A DNA stretch of 64,000 bases from Pampus argenteus (GCA_036937835.1 CM072876.1:7497001-7561000), one strand, 5' to 3'. Shown: positions 11,401 through 24,330, counted from the stretch's first letter. Translations and numbers: made by a program. The notes: generated by a model from the sequence alone, not told the origin.

Positions 11401-14400
11401 TATAACTGCCGTGTGTGTACACTGCACAATTTCCCAACAAGTTGCATTCGCTGTGCCAGGCATTTGGAAAGTGAAAGCCAGTTTTATCAAAGCTTCTGGT
11501 AAAAAAGATGTTGATGTAACATGATTTAAACCACCCATGCTGATAATGTGCCTCCCGGGCTTTTCTTGCTGTAGATGATCTTAATATGTATCTGTTTACC
11601 AGAAAACAACAGCATGCTGTGAGCTAATGTCTTGTTGTGTTGTGTTCCTGCTTTTCAGGTTAAAGAAAGAAGTGAAAGAACAGAGAGAAAAGTGAGTACA
11701 GCGCTCTTTCTACTTGGAGATTGAGTTTTTCAGGGGGAAACAATGAGGACTTGAGATTTGATCTTTTTCCTGTTTTCTCCTGCAAACAAACTCTCACTCT
11801 TGCCCGTCGTCTGCAACTCTGGGCCTTTATGACATCATCCCATATGCTCTTACTGGCTTAACCATAAGCTTTTTTTTTAACCTCCCTTTTCATCTGTCTC
11901 TGTTTTCTTTCACATTAACATCACAGAAGGGGCCAAAAAAAAAAAAAAAAACCTCACAATGATAATATTGCATTAAAACCCAAGCTGACACGCAGCTCTC
12001 AGGTGATAAACATGGGGAATGTCAGCTTAATCCATACAGGTGAATGAATGACACTTGATGAGTTCATTGCCCTCTTCATACCTGTCCTTTACACTCTTCC
12101 TCCCTCCTTTATCTCACCTTTACATTCCTCTCTTCTCATCTTTATTGTTTACATCCCGCATTACTTTTGTTACTGCTGTTACTGGCTGCTCTGATATAGA
12201 TAAGTGGTTTTGAAGACCTTTTGAAACTTTTGTGTTTTGAAACTTTTGTCTTGCCCAAGTGTTCTTCCTGTGCAACAGAAGTCAGTGTACTAAGGGTCAT
12301 TAAATCCTCCTTCTGCAAACAGTCTTTAATATATTTTTTTATTTGGAGACTGGTTGTTGGTTGTATTTTTGGTTTTATGTCAGGTCAAATGTCCTATAGA
12401 TAAGGGTTGGTTCTGAGACCTCCTCTATGACCTTGTCTTAACTGTTTTATGAGTTGCATGCTGCTACAAAGTGGCAGTTTTAGGGTCATTCAACTTCTGT
12501 TTCTGATGCTTTCGTACTTCCATGCTGGGTTTGGTATTGGCCTCCTATCACTGTGAGGTCTGCTCCATGACTCACCCTACAAAGGTTGCGAAATTTCAAA
12601 CTTTTAAATTAACTGTTGACGTTCGGACAGAAAACTGACCTAATTTCATAATGGATAAAAAGAGGGAATTCTTGAATTTACAACACATCATCACTTCAGC
12701 CTGTTCCATGGTATTATATATGCTGATGTGTAATATGTGGCGTCATTCGAGCTGGCTCTGACCAAATGTTATATTGTGCACGCATAACAATTACTGGACT
12801 TTATAAAGCTTTTAAAATCCTCTCCATTAAAAAAAAAAAAAAAAGCATTTTGCTGATTAATCCTACTCTTGAATGTTTGACCTGTTTCCACATCCATCTG
12901 CTGAAAGGGCAAAGTTTAACTGTGCTCTGTGTATCTACAAACATGATTTGTGACATTAGAGCTAGTTTGGAAACCAGTCGTGGTCCAAAATGCAACTTAT
13001 ACAAAGTGTGATGTTGCGTCTCATAGTTTCAAAATGAAGATTTTTCTGGAGACCTGGATTTGTAAAAATATATTTTAATACTTATTAACTATGTAAATTA
13101 ACCTTTTTAATAGAAAAATGTGTTTGTAAATGCATTTAAAACATGGCTGGAGGAGGTCTTTAAATATCAGCAGTGATATACTGTAGAAGTAGAGTCATCC
13201 CAGCAACATTGTTCTGGGATACATCCAGAGTATTTTTTAAATGTTAACATGTGTAAAACATGCTTTATGCATGCTATGTAGCAAATGTTTGTGCAAGGTA
13301 AATCAGCCCAGCTCGCTTCTGAACACACAGACAGGTATCTTAATCCAGCCCGGCACCTGTGGAGCTCCGGATGTATGCTTTATACGTCTGTATGCTTTTA
13401 CAAGCTTGCTGTCATTGTGTTGTGGTCCGAAAACAAGTTGAATCAGCCATTAAGAGTTGACATAGATAGGTTGAAATATCTCATTTTGGTGAAGTCCAAG
13501 TTTATTGTTCTCAATCTATTTGGGAAAATTTTTAGAACAGCCGCCAAAGCCAAACCTCCAACTACACCCTCTGCATTCATTGTACTGTTTTACAAAAAAA
13601 AAAAAAAAAGATTATCTTTTCAGCCCAAGTTGCACAATCAAGTGGAACATTTGATACTCATTCACACACATTCACAAACTACAGTATGTGTGGAAACCAC
13701 CTATATTCAGCTACATTACTGTGGGTGTGTCTTTAAATCTTTAAACCTTTTTTTTTTTAAAAACGTCATTTTAGTTATTTGTCAACTTTTTTTTGCATTT
13801 TTTTATGCACTCTTCAAGTTGTTAGGACCATTAGTTTAATCTTTTCTAAAAACATCAGCTTACACAGCGTTTCAGTCACTCAGGCATCTCTCTACGTTGT
13901 TGTCCTCTTTCTCTTCCAGAAAACCCCGGAAAGGCAAGGGTAAAGGCCAAAAGAGAAAACGAAAGAAAAACCGTGACAAAACAATTCACGATGCGTATGT
14001 CAGCTCCGCCTTCTCCACCTACCTGCACCTGAGTGTTGCGCTTCTTATAATTAAGCTCATTTGGGAAGAGCTCATTTGCCCCTTTTAATTTGCCCATGTC
14101 AACTAGCATGTTGCTACTGTGAACAACGTGTCTTGTCCTAACTTTGTCTCGCCCTGTCATGTTCTACATCATCAGATTGTCAGCTACATGTTTTTAATGA
14201 CGTAGCTTTAGCAAAACTTTTACATTGATAACCAGGAAAGTATAGCAGACTTGCCATAACCTATATCCACTCCTCAAAATCCCATATAATCTCCTCCCAA
14301 TCTCCTTTACCAGCTCCATGTTTACAAGAATGTCATTCCCTATAACTGAGACTGGAACAGTGGTTGGGATGAGGTTCAGCAGGGTATCATGAAAAACAGT

Positions 14401-16887
14401 AGAACCACAAGTCTCTCCTAACATCATGTCAGATAGTCGGTGTCATGGTTGATAAAGGACATGTTTAAAGAAGCTGGAATAAACTGATCTTAGATCAGCT
14501 GTTAGTTGTAACTTGAACCATCTACTGAAACAGATCCACCAGCATGGCTTTGCAGATCAGCTCATAATGTTCTGGTATCTGTAGTGGGATCACCAGGATC
14601 GTAATCACGGTCCTGTGTTCAGTGTTGAGTCTGTGCTGCTTTGCTGTGTCTCGTACCCGTCTCTTTTGTTCTTTTCATCTTTCCAAACAGGTTTTGCCAT
14701 CACATGCATAGTGCTGGTACTTTTTATGTAACGTGTAAATATGAGTGATGGCTATCTATAGGTTTGGTTTTTTTTTTCTCGTTTTTTTTCTTTTTGCAAA
14801 GGTGGATTTGTAAACAAACAAATTGTTTGTCTCTGAAATTATGGAAAAGAATGATTCAAAAATCATCAAAAGGTGATCTCATGTTCTTCTGAGGTGGTCT
14901 TACTGTGAATGAATACATGTCTCTCTATTCATTTGTAACTTCTACATTAAGGTATCAATGGAGTATCTAAGCCTTCATCTGTCCATTTCAGCCTCTGTTA
15001 TCTACATCATCTGAATATAATGTTTCTATGTGGGAAACAAAGTACTTCAGTTTTCACTCAATAAAATGAAATCTTTCTTAACAGAGCTCCAAGCAGGCCT
15101 TTGAGTCTTCTTTATCAAGAGCTGACCATTTGTAAAAGTGAGAGTGAGAAGTGTGCAATCATTGACCTGCAGTTCAAAGCCGATATGTGTCGTTTTGTGT
15201 TGCATGAACTGGTCCAGAGCTTTGCCTACTGCTTGTCTAACACATACAAGGCATTTGTGAGTGGCCCAATCAACGAGGGAGGGTTTGGGGGGCGTGAGGA
15301 CGGGTAATTTTACTGCTTGAAATTTTGCCTGCACTGTGGGAACCTGTGTGCAATACTACCCAACTGTCACATGCAATACTTTCTTGTCAGACTGTGTCTT
15401 GGAAGAGCAAACTGGAGAATACGAAAGGGTTGACCTCTGGGTGACCTTTTCTAGGCGTGGTAACACTACACTGTAATAATCTGTATCTCTCCCTCCTTCT
15501 CCCCTTCTGTCTCTCTCTCTCTGTCCAGTGTTTGTGAGCCATGTTGTGATCAGTGCTCAGAGAGGAAAAAGCGTTTGTTCGTGCAGGATCCTGTGACCTG
15601 CCGGTGTTCCTGCAAACACACAGACGAACACTGTAAAGATCGCCAACTAGAGCTCAATGAGAGGACCTGCAGGTAAGTGTTGGTTTAGAGAGCACGTGAT
15701 TTTCTTTATCGATTATTAGACATGTTAATCTATAGTCAGACGCACCACAAAGTGTCCCTTTTGTCACAAATTTCACAATTCAAAATATTAAATATTGCAA
15801 ATGATGATTATAACTTCCAGGCTTCATTTGGGCTGGAGCTTTAAAGGGGACATGTTGTGCACATTTTTCATTTATCTTATACTGGTCCTTTATGCAGCCC
15901 CTCAGTTCAGCCTCTGTCTGAAACAGGCTGTTTCGTTTCCTGTCTCTTTAAGGCCCCGCCCCCTGATGAACCCACTCTTCTGATTGGATAGCGTCTAGAA
16001 GCTGCCCCTTGGCAGACTACAGAGGCCCTGTAAAACAAGCAATAGTTGTAGGATTTCACTTTTATTTCTCATTCTTGGAATCTGAATCTGATTCAAAATA
16101 TGCGAGAAGACAATGCAAAGCAACCAAATCCTATGGCTGTTTGTTGGCATGCGTGAACAGTCAAAATGAGGAGCAGGTGGAGGTAACATCGTAAAACAAA
16201 GCATCGAGGGCCCTGGCTTTTGACATCTCACAGTTTGGACTTTTCATCCAACATCATAATAGTATAAAAATAACAGAAAAAAAACATGTAACATAAAATA
16301 GTTTTTTATTGATTTCTCAACAATAGACTTTCTGTTTTTAGTTAAGAAAATAAGCATACATTGGCTATGCAATGTGCATTCACTGTAGCTGCTGAAGACA
16401 CCTGCTATCATGACAACTCTTTCCACATTTTACCTCCACCAGTAAATTAGATTGATGCCCAAAATAGATGAATGTTGCTTATGAAATTTACTTTTGTTTT
16501 TCGAACATGCTTGTCCCCAACGTTCCCGCCGTAACTGCAGCAGTTTCTTTAAACACAGCTTCCAAGCCTGTGAGGAATCAGCAGCTGTAGCCGGTTCTGT
16601 TCATAGTCTGTTAGTAGTTTGGATTCAGCATCAGTTTGTGACAGCTACCAGACAACAATTGGACAAGATTTTCAGTGTTTACTTTCTGTTGCCGAAGTTC
16701 GTCAAGGTTACTCAGGGGAGTTGTCTAGCTCTCAGCATTATTTTTTATCTATCTGATGTTGTAATTTTGGCTCTCTATGTGTTTATATCTGTGTACATGT
16801 CTGGAAAAAAAAAGCAGAACAGAAAAGATCCTAAAGCACTTTCTTTTTCTTTCTTTCTTGTTCAGATGTGACAAGCCAAGAAGATGA
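5047..16887 (+). CDS. vegfa: Vascular endothelial growth factor A (8 coding exons)
   Basis: Secreted homodimeric ligand of VEGFR1/VEGFR2 that drives endothelial growth and vessel permeability. Coding exons: 5047-5100, 7157-7199, 8139-8335, 9095-9171, 11659-11691, 13920-13994, 15529-15672, 16866-16887; all introns are GT-AG. They give 214 aa, close to the 215 aa of human VEGF189 precursor. Residues 1-18 are a short hydrophobic signal peptide. Exons 3 and 4 (197 and 77 nt, the same sizes as in human) encode the cystine-knot domain, with the RCAGCCNDE motif, eight cysteines and the conserved N-glycosylation site NIT. Exon 6 is very basic (KGKGKGQKRKRKKNR; matrix/heparin binding). Exon 7 is the Cys-rich heparin-binding domain, and the end is CDKPRR, the canonical pro-angiogenic terminus. 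Exons 5 and 6 are flanked by phase-2 introns, so skipping either keeps frame and would yield shorter isoforms. I cannot tell which fish duplicate (aa or ab) this is. Start chosen because an in-frame TGA lies at 5005-5007. Confidence 0.97.
8356..8406 (+). repeat. (TA)n microsatellite in vegfa intron 3
   Basis: About 25 TA units beginning some 20 nt after the intron 3 splice donor (8336). Such tracts vary in length and can form cruciforms. Confidence 0.9.
10015..10260. repeat. Probable teleost interspersed repeat in vegfa intron 4
   Basis: The stretch contains wording such as TACTTGAGTATTTCCACTTT followed by a TACTGCTTTATATTTCTAC-type run, which I recognise as a dispersed repeat found in many teleost genomes. 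I cannot define the borders. Identification is by recollection of pattern, not by alignment. Confidence 0.45.
10390..10830 (+). repeat. Interspersed repeat family A, copy 1
   Basis: Shares a core around CATTCATCTGCTGAAA (near 10460) plus later blocks with the copy at about 12860-13170 (same strand) and the copy at about 36110-36360 (opposite strand). Copies 1 and 2 also share a tail (TGGAGGAGATCTTTAA against TGGAGGAGGTCTTTAA). The length is about 440 bp. I see no terminal inverted repeats or poly-A tail, and the class is unknown to me. Confidence 0.55.
12860..13170 (+). repeat. Interspersed repeat family A, copy 2
   Basis: Second copy, also in vegfa intron 5, with CATCCATCTGCTGAAA near 12892, TGCAACTTATACAAA near 12991 and the shared tail ending about 13165. 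It is diverged from copy 1 by many substitutions and indels, so it is old. Confidence 0.55.
15840..16240 (+). repeat. Teleost interspersed repeat in vegfa intron 7
   Basis: The block includes CTGGTCCTTTATGCAGCCCC and TTTAAGGCCCCGCCCCCTGA. I recognise this as a high-copy dispersed repeat of percomorph fishes (recollection, not a search). The borders are approximate. Confidence 0.5.
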
Positions 16888-19745
16888 AAAAGGTGTTAGC
16901 ACCAGATGTACAAGATGAAGGAATATTCTAGAGATATTTCACAGCACAGCACTTTGACATATGAACAGTAAGCTCTTCTTTTCTCTGGAAAGCATTCCCC
17001 TTGGACTGACAATGAACAAAAAGAAATACTGAACTGAAGATTCCTCCCACTGTATATCTGTGTATATAAGACCGTGATAAAAAAAAAAAAGTACAGAATT
17101 GTTATGCTGCTAGAAAATCAAAAAACTAAACCCATCATTTCATGAAAAAGCAACTAGTTGCCATGTGGTTTTGTATTTTAACAGGCGTGCTATGCAGGTG
17201 TAGGTTTGTTGTCAATTCATTGTATGCAATTACTTCACTGGATATGAGTCTACTGTGGTTGTGTGTCAGTCATAAATTACAAAACCTCTTGATCTAAGAT
17301 ATATATTTAACTGCTAAGACAGTTGGTGGGGCTGAAGAAGACATGGGAGAGCTATCCTTTCAAAAAAAAGGTGGATGGATTTTCATCGACATTTGCTCGT
17401 GGAATAGAGTGACTGTACAGCCACGGTAGCCGATGAAAATCTTGAATCTGTCTCTTCAAGATGTTGCTACCTTTCCTCCGAGGAGCCTGCAGGACTGACA
17501 TGGACAATATTTTCACAAATGTGATCATCTTGCAGAAGAAGAGACATGGAGTGCCATATACTTTTAAAGGGATACTGGTCATCAATAATAGCATCTAATG
17601 TTTTGCTATGTCCTATATCAGAACCACTGAAAACATCTTATACTGTAGATTGATTCCATTTGAAAAACTGTGTCTCGCAACATGTACTGAGAGTGCTTTT
17701 TAAATTATTTTTTGTTTTTGTTTTTCAGGAGAGGGTTTGCAAAGTAGTTTTGTTAGTTGTTGAACTCAATATAGTAATGCATTGATGACTTATCTTCTCT
17801 AAACTTCTACATACTTAATATCTCTTTCTGCCATAGTCCATTCTTGATAATTTATAATATCATTTTTCAGTATTCAGTCTTCTTCCCATATTAAATTTGG
17901 TCTATTTATACACTCACCGGCCACTTTATTAGGTACACCTGTCCAACTGCTTGTTAATGCAAATTTCTAATTAGCCAATCACATGGCAGCAACTCAACGA
18001 CCTGCTGCAGTTCAAATCGAGCATCAGAACTGGGAAGAAAGGTGATTTAAATGACTTTGAACGTGGCATGGTTGTTGGTGCCAGGCGGGCTGGTCTGAGT
18101 ATTTCAGAAACTGCTGATCTACAGGGATTTTCACGCACAACCATCTCTAGGTTTTACAGAGAATGGTCCAAAAAAGAGAAAATACCCAGTGAGCCGCAGT
18201 TCTGATGGTGAAAATGCCTTGTTGATGCCAGAGGCCAGAGGTGAATGACCTGACTGGTTTAAGCTGATAGAAAGGCAACAGTAACTCGAATAACCACTCG
18301 TTACAACCGAGGTATGCAGAAGAGCATTTCTGAACGCACAACACATCGAACCTTGAGGCAAACTGAGGCTGCAATTCGCACAGGCTCACCAAAATTGGAC
18401 AAGAGAAGATTGGAAAAATGTTGCCTGGTCTGATGAGTCTCGATTTCTGTTGCGACATTCGGATGATTGGGTCAGAATTTGGCATCAACAGCATGAAAGC
18501 AAAGGATCCATCCTGCCTCGTATCAACGGTTCAGGCTGGTGGTGATGGTGGTGTAATGGTGCCCCTTAGTACCAATTGAGTATCGTTGCAACGCCACAGC
18601 GTACCTGAGTATTGTTGCTGACCATGTCCATCCCTTTATGACCACAATGTACCCAACTTCATATGGCTACTTCCAGCAGGATTCGAATCATCTCAAACTG
18701 GTTTCTTGTACATGACAATGAGTTCACAGTCACCAGATCTCAATCCAGTAGAGCACCTTTGGGATGTGGTGGAACGGGAGATTCGCATCATGGATATGCA
18801 GCCGACAAATCTGCAGCAACTGCGTGATGCCATCATGTAAATATGGACCAAACGTTCTGAGGACTATGCCACGAAGGATTAAGGCAATTCTGAAGGCAAA
18901 AGGGGGTCCAACCCGGTACTAACAAGGTGTACTTAAGTGGCCGGTGAGTGTATATTCAGTGTTACGTACCTGTGGCTGTCCTATATTTCCCCCCATGTGT
19001 AACGTCACTGATGGCTACTCTCAACAGAGAGCAGCATTTCTAAGAAACAAAAAAAACCCAAAAATTGAAAATGATTTGTTAACATTCCCTAAATAGATCA
19101 TTTGTACTGATGACACTACTCCTCTGGATCTGGGTCTGGATCAACCCCTCTTATGTAACGTGTGAATGTGAACATGTAGAACTTGTGTATTTGTGTATTT
19201 TGTGTACGCGTGTATGAGTGCGTGTTCATATACATTTGTCGATATATTAGTATTTAAACAAGTAGCAGACCTGTCTGTCTGTCTTGTGTCCCTCCAGCAA
19301 GATCCGAATACAAATGAACATCTTGTTAGCAGCTTGCTAGCATACACTACCACAACCACCATCACTATTTTAAATTTGAAACACAATCTGCATACTTTCC
19401 GCCATCAGTCTTAGAACCTTCATTATTAGTTCTCGTTGCCTCTTCTTCACTATTAACATGTTTTATGTGCTCATGTTAAACATATTTATTTTTCAAATTC
19501 TATTGTTTTTATATAAAATAAGGAAAAGGTTGCTGTGTTGTGAATGCTGTGTTTTAAGAGATTTTAATTAGGCAACGTGAGCTTTCCATGTTTGTGTGCA
19601 GCAAGTTGATACTCACTCATCCAAAAAACCTGAAGAATGCGATCAGGAAGACGACTGAAATGAGACATAAGAAATTCCTGCACGCTTTTCATGAACGACA
19701 GACAGATATTCAGCCTTATGAATAAAATGGCACTTTGAAGCAGTG
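16888..19745 (+). other. vegfa: Probable vegfa 3' untranslated region
   Basis: After the stop codon at 16885-16887, the first exact AATAAA on this strand is at 19721-19726. An ATTAAA at 17890-17895 is an alternative site just before the transposon. Near 19483-19495 is ATATTTATTTTTCAAA, an AU-rich element resembling the conserved distal part of the mammalian VEGFA 3'UTR (recollection). VEGFA messages are known for long, AU-rich, stability-controlling 3'UTRs. The extent is inferred. Confidence 0.5.
17909..18952 (+). mobile_element. Degenerate Tc1/mariner-type DNA transposon
   Basis: The left end begins CACTCACCGGCCACTTTATT at 17911 and the right end finishes GTGGCCGGTGAGTG at 18950. They form terminal inverted repeats flanked by TA on both sides (17909-17910, 18951-18952), the Tc1/mariner target site. 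The interior matches, by eye, the transposase region of the common fish Tc1 element with these ends (for example TGACTTTGAACGTGGCATGG near 18053). It is about 1.04 kb, shorter than the roughly 1.2-1.25 kb I recall for intact copies, and has no long transposase frame, so it is a dead, internally deleted copy. The right TIR is imperfect (it lacks part of CACCTAATAAAGTGGCC). Confidence 0.9.
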
Positions 19746-22380
19746 TGCAGTAATTTCATCTGTTAATTCTAACTGTAGACAAACCATTTAGGGGCACTGG
19801 AAGAAATAACACAACATTTTTGTGAGAACTGTTAATAACTAGAAGATAATTCTCCAGTGCAAAAAAAAAAAAAAGATAATGATAACAGATGAATTTATCG
19901 TGTATCAGGTTAGGAATTGACACAAGTTTGCCTCAATAGATAGATAGAATAAGATAGATCAGGCTATATATCAGGCTTTAGATGCATACAAACTACTTAC
20001 TGTACTGTACTGTAAGTAGATTTTTGGATCTGCACATGAGATTTGTTGACAGTAAGAAGTAATATCCTTTAAAGGCAAACCTGAAAGCGGGAAACATGAG
20101 AATGCAGAATTGTATGCATGCACTGCTGAAAGCTCTGAAACCCTGTTGCAGGATACAGTGCAGTCAGACCCAGATTGGCAAGGTAGGATTTACACAACCC
20201 ACTGCATTGGTCAATCGAATAGACGCAAACACACATTCCAAGTTGGTTAATTTGTAACATGAACAGGCTGATTTTATTATTAACCTCACAATTGTCAAGA
20301 TGGAGCATTGCCATGACAACTTTCCCGAACTGTACTGTAAAACTCTTCCTCACAGTTTTGCATACCTTTGTGTTTTGCATCTAATGAGCCTTTTTAAATG
20401 AATCAATCTATTACTCCAACCAGCCTTCCTGGATCATATTTCATCATCTCACCTGAAGCAACACAGTATCCCTCCTGCTGTGCTGGTTGTATTCGTCAAA
20501 AATCAAACAAACCTGATTGACAACAACCAATAGACCAACCATAAGAGTTCAATCTCACTCTGTCTCTCCAATTGATGAGTCATTTTGCATTCACTTTGAC
20601 ATTGACTGTGGGACTCGAATGAGGCAATATCTACTTGCATCAAGAAACAATTCTACTTGCCCTTTGTTAAAAATGAATGGAGAGGAATATTTCTGCAACT
20701 GCAGCATTAGGCAACCACCTCTATTGACCCATTTTCACAAGAACTCATGAACTCATAATTTTCAGACTTAATACATGTGTTTTATAAATTTATTTATGCA
20801 CAAGCTCACTGATACCTATAACCTTCCAATGAAAACAGGCTTCCTTTCCATTCCTCTTTCCCAGATTATCATGTCACCTGTCCCCCTTTAATCCAACAGG
20901 GAGGACAAAGGTGCAGTTTTTTGCTACTGGGATTAGTGATTTGTTCAGTGACACTTTAGCAGTAGCTGAGCCTTTGGCCCCTGGACCAAATCTTACCCCT
21001 ATGAATGTAGATTAAGTGGAGGTTTTTGGATCTTTGGTAGTGTTTGTTTTGAAACTAGCTCCCTCTTTAGCCCCATTGCTTTCTGCTTCCTGGCGGATTA
21101 GCTCCTGCATGGCGCTAATGCAGCCGTGCAAAAGCTCTGCTCTCCCTGACTCATGCTCTTTACGCGCATACCTAAATAGAAAGCACACCATATTATCCCT
21201 ATGAATTGTGGGGCCCCGTCCACTGGGTGAAACACCCCAAAGAATGTCATAAACCGTCTAATCTGTGATTTACCAGGAACCCAAAAACCCAGGAAGCTAG
21301 CTAGCCGCCCCGTCTTTTGCTCGTTAGCTTAATTGTGCTGGTTTAGTGTCAGTCTGGACTGTTTATAAAACAGGATGTTTTAATGTAAGATGTAAAGCTG
21401 ATTTAAGGTTTGCCCTTTAAAAAAAAAAAAAAAGGCAAAGCCAAGGGGAGGATAAATTATTTTTGAGACTATAAACATAATATACCATTTCAGAAATTTG
21501 ATGGTTATGAAAAAAAACTAAATCAACCCACTTTATTCAAACAATCTTTATTATTTGTAACTTGCCTTGTAAAGAGAGTAAAGAGAGGAGATCTTCAACA
21601 GTGGGAACTATAAGTCATATATATAAGTATATAAGTCAACTTTTCCTTGTTATTACCAATTTAAAAAATCTTATCACTCCTAAACTTCCGTTTTGGACAT
21701 TGGACATTTTTTTGTCACGTGTGATAGATTATAAAGAGAGAGAGAGAGGGGTGGGAAACGTGATTCAGAATTTATCAGAACCCGTTTTCTTATCTGGCGA
21801 AAGTTCATATGCAAGGAGTTGAATGTAATCTGTCATCCACACGGTTTGCTCTCTTGAAATTTTAACAGGTCAACTTCAAAACCCAAAGACGGCAGTAAGG
21901 ATCATTTTGTCATAATATTACCGCAGCAAACTTGTTTTCTTTTAAAGAAAAATGTATGACCTTATTAGGTTTGGCCATATTATATTATATCTATAATATT
22001 ACTCACTCAGCAGCTGTTACTATTAATCACTGTGCTGAGAATGGCTACTGAGACACAAAACACCTTTTAATATTTAAAAAAATAGCTTTGCTTTAGTTAG
22101 ACTATCATGACTGCTTATTCCAAGACTGAAGAAGCAGGAGTCAGTAGGTTATCAGGTCAATTTGGCTGTTGAACTTGGAGGTAGTTCAGCAGTTTAAAGA
22201 CAGACATACACATTTAATATAGTTGGACAGTTCAAAAGTCACTTTGTGCACTTATTTGGTACCACCGTTTCCAAGTACATTTTTACATAAAGATGATTAT
22301 AAACAACGTTATATAGATATATTGCCAAAATTAGGAAAAGGCGTGCTGCCTTTGGCCACTTGAGGTCAGCAGAAACAAAA
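19746..22380. other. Intergenic, no gene seen
   Basis: No coding exon is supported. About 20028-20100 resembles the repeat at 24110-24200 (both contain a CTGCACATG...TTTGTTGACA block). About 20900-21330 has a mixed, less A/T-rich composition with no coding signature. A GA tract lies near 21734-21748. Confidence 0.5.
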
Positions 22381-22389
22381 TGTAAACAC

Positions 22390-22650
22390 AAAACATATTA
22401 CCACCTTAAAAAAGCTGATGTGGCTAACTTGTTAGCGTAGAGTTATATATTTACACACCCGGCAGATACAGAAAAAACATTAACTTTTTTTTTTTGTTTA
22501 TCGTGTTTCTGGAGACCTGGTGAATGTAAGATGTATTAACTTTCTTTAGCTCTGTTTTGATAGGAAAGATTTGGCTTCTTCAGGCGCTAAATGCTCCACT
22601 TTGTTCACCAACTAGTCATTAATGTCTGTCTGCTGTCTGTCAGTTTAGTT
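22390..22650. repeat. Probable teleost interspersed repeat
   Basis: Contains GGAGACCTGGTGAATGTAAG and, further on, GCGCTAAATGCTCCACTTTG then AATGTCTGTCTGCTGTCTGT. I recognise this pattern from many teleost genomes. Part of it recurs in inverted form near 560-600. The class is unknown and the identification is by recollection. Confidence 0.45.
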
Positions 22651-23214
22651 GTTTTAATTTGCCCATTGCTTATATCAATTAACATGTTACTCAAGCTTTG
22701 TCACCGAAAGTTTTAATATAGGTTTTTGGGGTTTTTTGGGGTTTTTTCGCAAACAAAATGGATTCAAGTCACAAGTCACAATTCACTATTTGTTCTTGCT
22801 ATTTGCTTTTTGTTCATATCCCAACATGCAATGAATTGACTCATTGTCTCTCTGCTTTAGAAATGGAATAGTATTTCAGGTCCAAAGTGACAGACGACAG
22901 ATTTAAGAGCGAGTTAAAATGCAGAAGTGTGAGTAAAGGTCCTGCCAAGTTTTAAGACCTGAGGCATGCAACGTGCTCCCAGGCAGGTAAGTCACCCCAC
23001 GCTGCTGACGTAAAAGGAAAAGAAACCACGACGCAGCAAAAACCCCTCCCTAATTAGGTGTGTCTGCAGGGTAGTCAGGCGTGATATGTGCTCACTCACA
23101 CGTACTACGTCTTTAAGGCTTATGATCTATATTTACCCACGTTTCCGACTGATTGTGACACTGACAAATATCCTCCTTGAGCCATGAGGCAAGGAACTGG
23201 AGAGGGAGGGAGTG

Positions 23215-23414
23215 GGTATAAGAATGAAATCAGTTTAAAGAGGGATCAGTGGAGCGGGGGTGGAAAAGAGACTAATTGAGCTGAAAGGGGGGAGGAAGGG
23301 GGAGAAAAGAACATAACAATTGGATGGAGGAGTAAGGTGGAGGACGGGAGAGATATGTAGAGCTGAGGGGGAATTCTCCTTCATCTGTATATGTGTGTGT
23401 GTGTGTGTGTGTGT
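23215..23414 (+). repeat. Purine-rich tract followed by (GT)n
   Basis: About 150 bp are strongly purine-biased with several runs of 5-6 G, followed by a GT microsatellite at about 23389-23414. Low complexity with no coding potential. Confidence 0.6.
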
Positions 23415-23716
23415 GCTATTGTGTGTGTTTGCTTACAGAGACAGAGAAGCAATTATAGAAAAACCGAAGTAAAGTCAGTTATGCAGAGGCAAGCTATCTA
23501 ACAACAGACGTGCATAAATGTCACACAGTTTTAAACATTCATCTGCATCTGTATAAGATTTCTGTAGCAAACGCTCGGCTGGTCAAGATGGTGATCGTGG
23601 CTGCACCCACTCACCTCTCACATGGGCATAGTCCAGCTTACACTCATTAGCACAGCATTACCATTCACCAGGCATATCTGAGAGTGTGTCTGCGTCTGTG
23701 TGTGTATTTATGTGTT

Positions 23717-23749
<33 letters not shown>

Positions 23750-24079
23750 CCTATACACAGGCACTTAACCTCATTTGAAAAAACATTTAAAAAAATGACT
23801 CCCTGTCTCTGATTGAATATGACCAAAAAAATGACGCATATATGCACTATGCCTTCAGAGCAGTGAAGTGTTTGTTTATAGGAAATATTCAGCATTCTGG
23901 GAAATCTGTGTATCATTAAGAAAAGGCTGATAATGTTTTACAATTTTCCTATTAACAACAAATCTCAACCAGGTGCAGGGGTGTCTGCCATACGTGGCTC
24001 AATGACGTGTTTTTAATTGTTTTCGGACAATAACAGAGGTCTACGGCACAGAGGGATTAGATATATATATATAGCTTTG

Positions 24080-24330
24080 GATAAACACTTAATACTTCAT
24101 TGCTAGTTTGCTTCTGCACATGGAATTTGTTGACAATAAGAAAAATACCAGCAGTATCCGTTAAATTTGAGGTTATCTTAGCAGAAAGACTAGAATCAGG
24201 GGGAAACAGCTAGCCTGGCTTTGTCCAGATGTAAAATAAAAATAAAGTAAATCCGCCGACAGCACCTCTAAATCTCACTAACACAAACACATTATATCTC
24301 ATTTGTTTAATCCATGAAAAAAATACTTTT
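24080..24330. repeat. Probable teleost interspersed repeat
   Basis: Includes AAACAGCTAGCCTGGCTTTG and AGCACCTCTAAATCTCAC, typical of a repeat I have seen widely in teleosts. The upstream part resembles 20028-20100. The borders are approximate. Confidence 0.5.

Noticed and set aside
18131..18494. Minus-strand open frames within the Tc1 element
   Set aside because: They run antisense to the degraded transposase region; chance frames.
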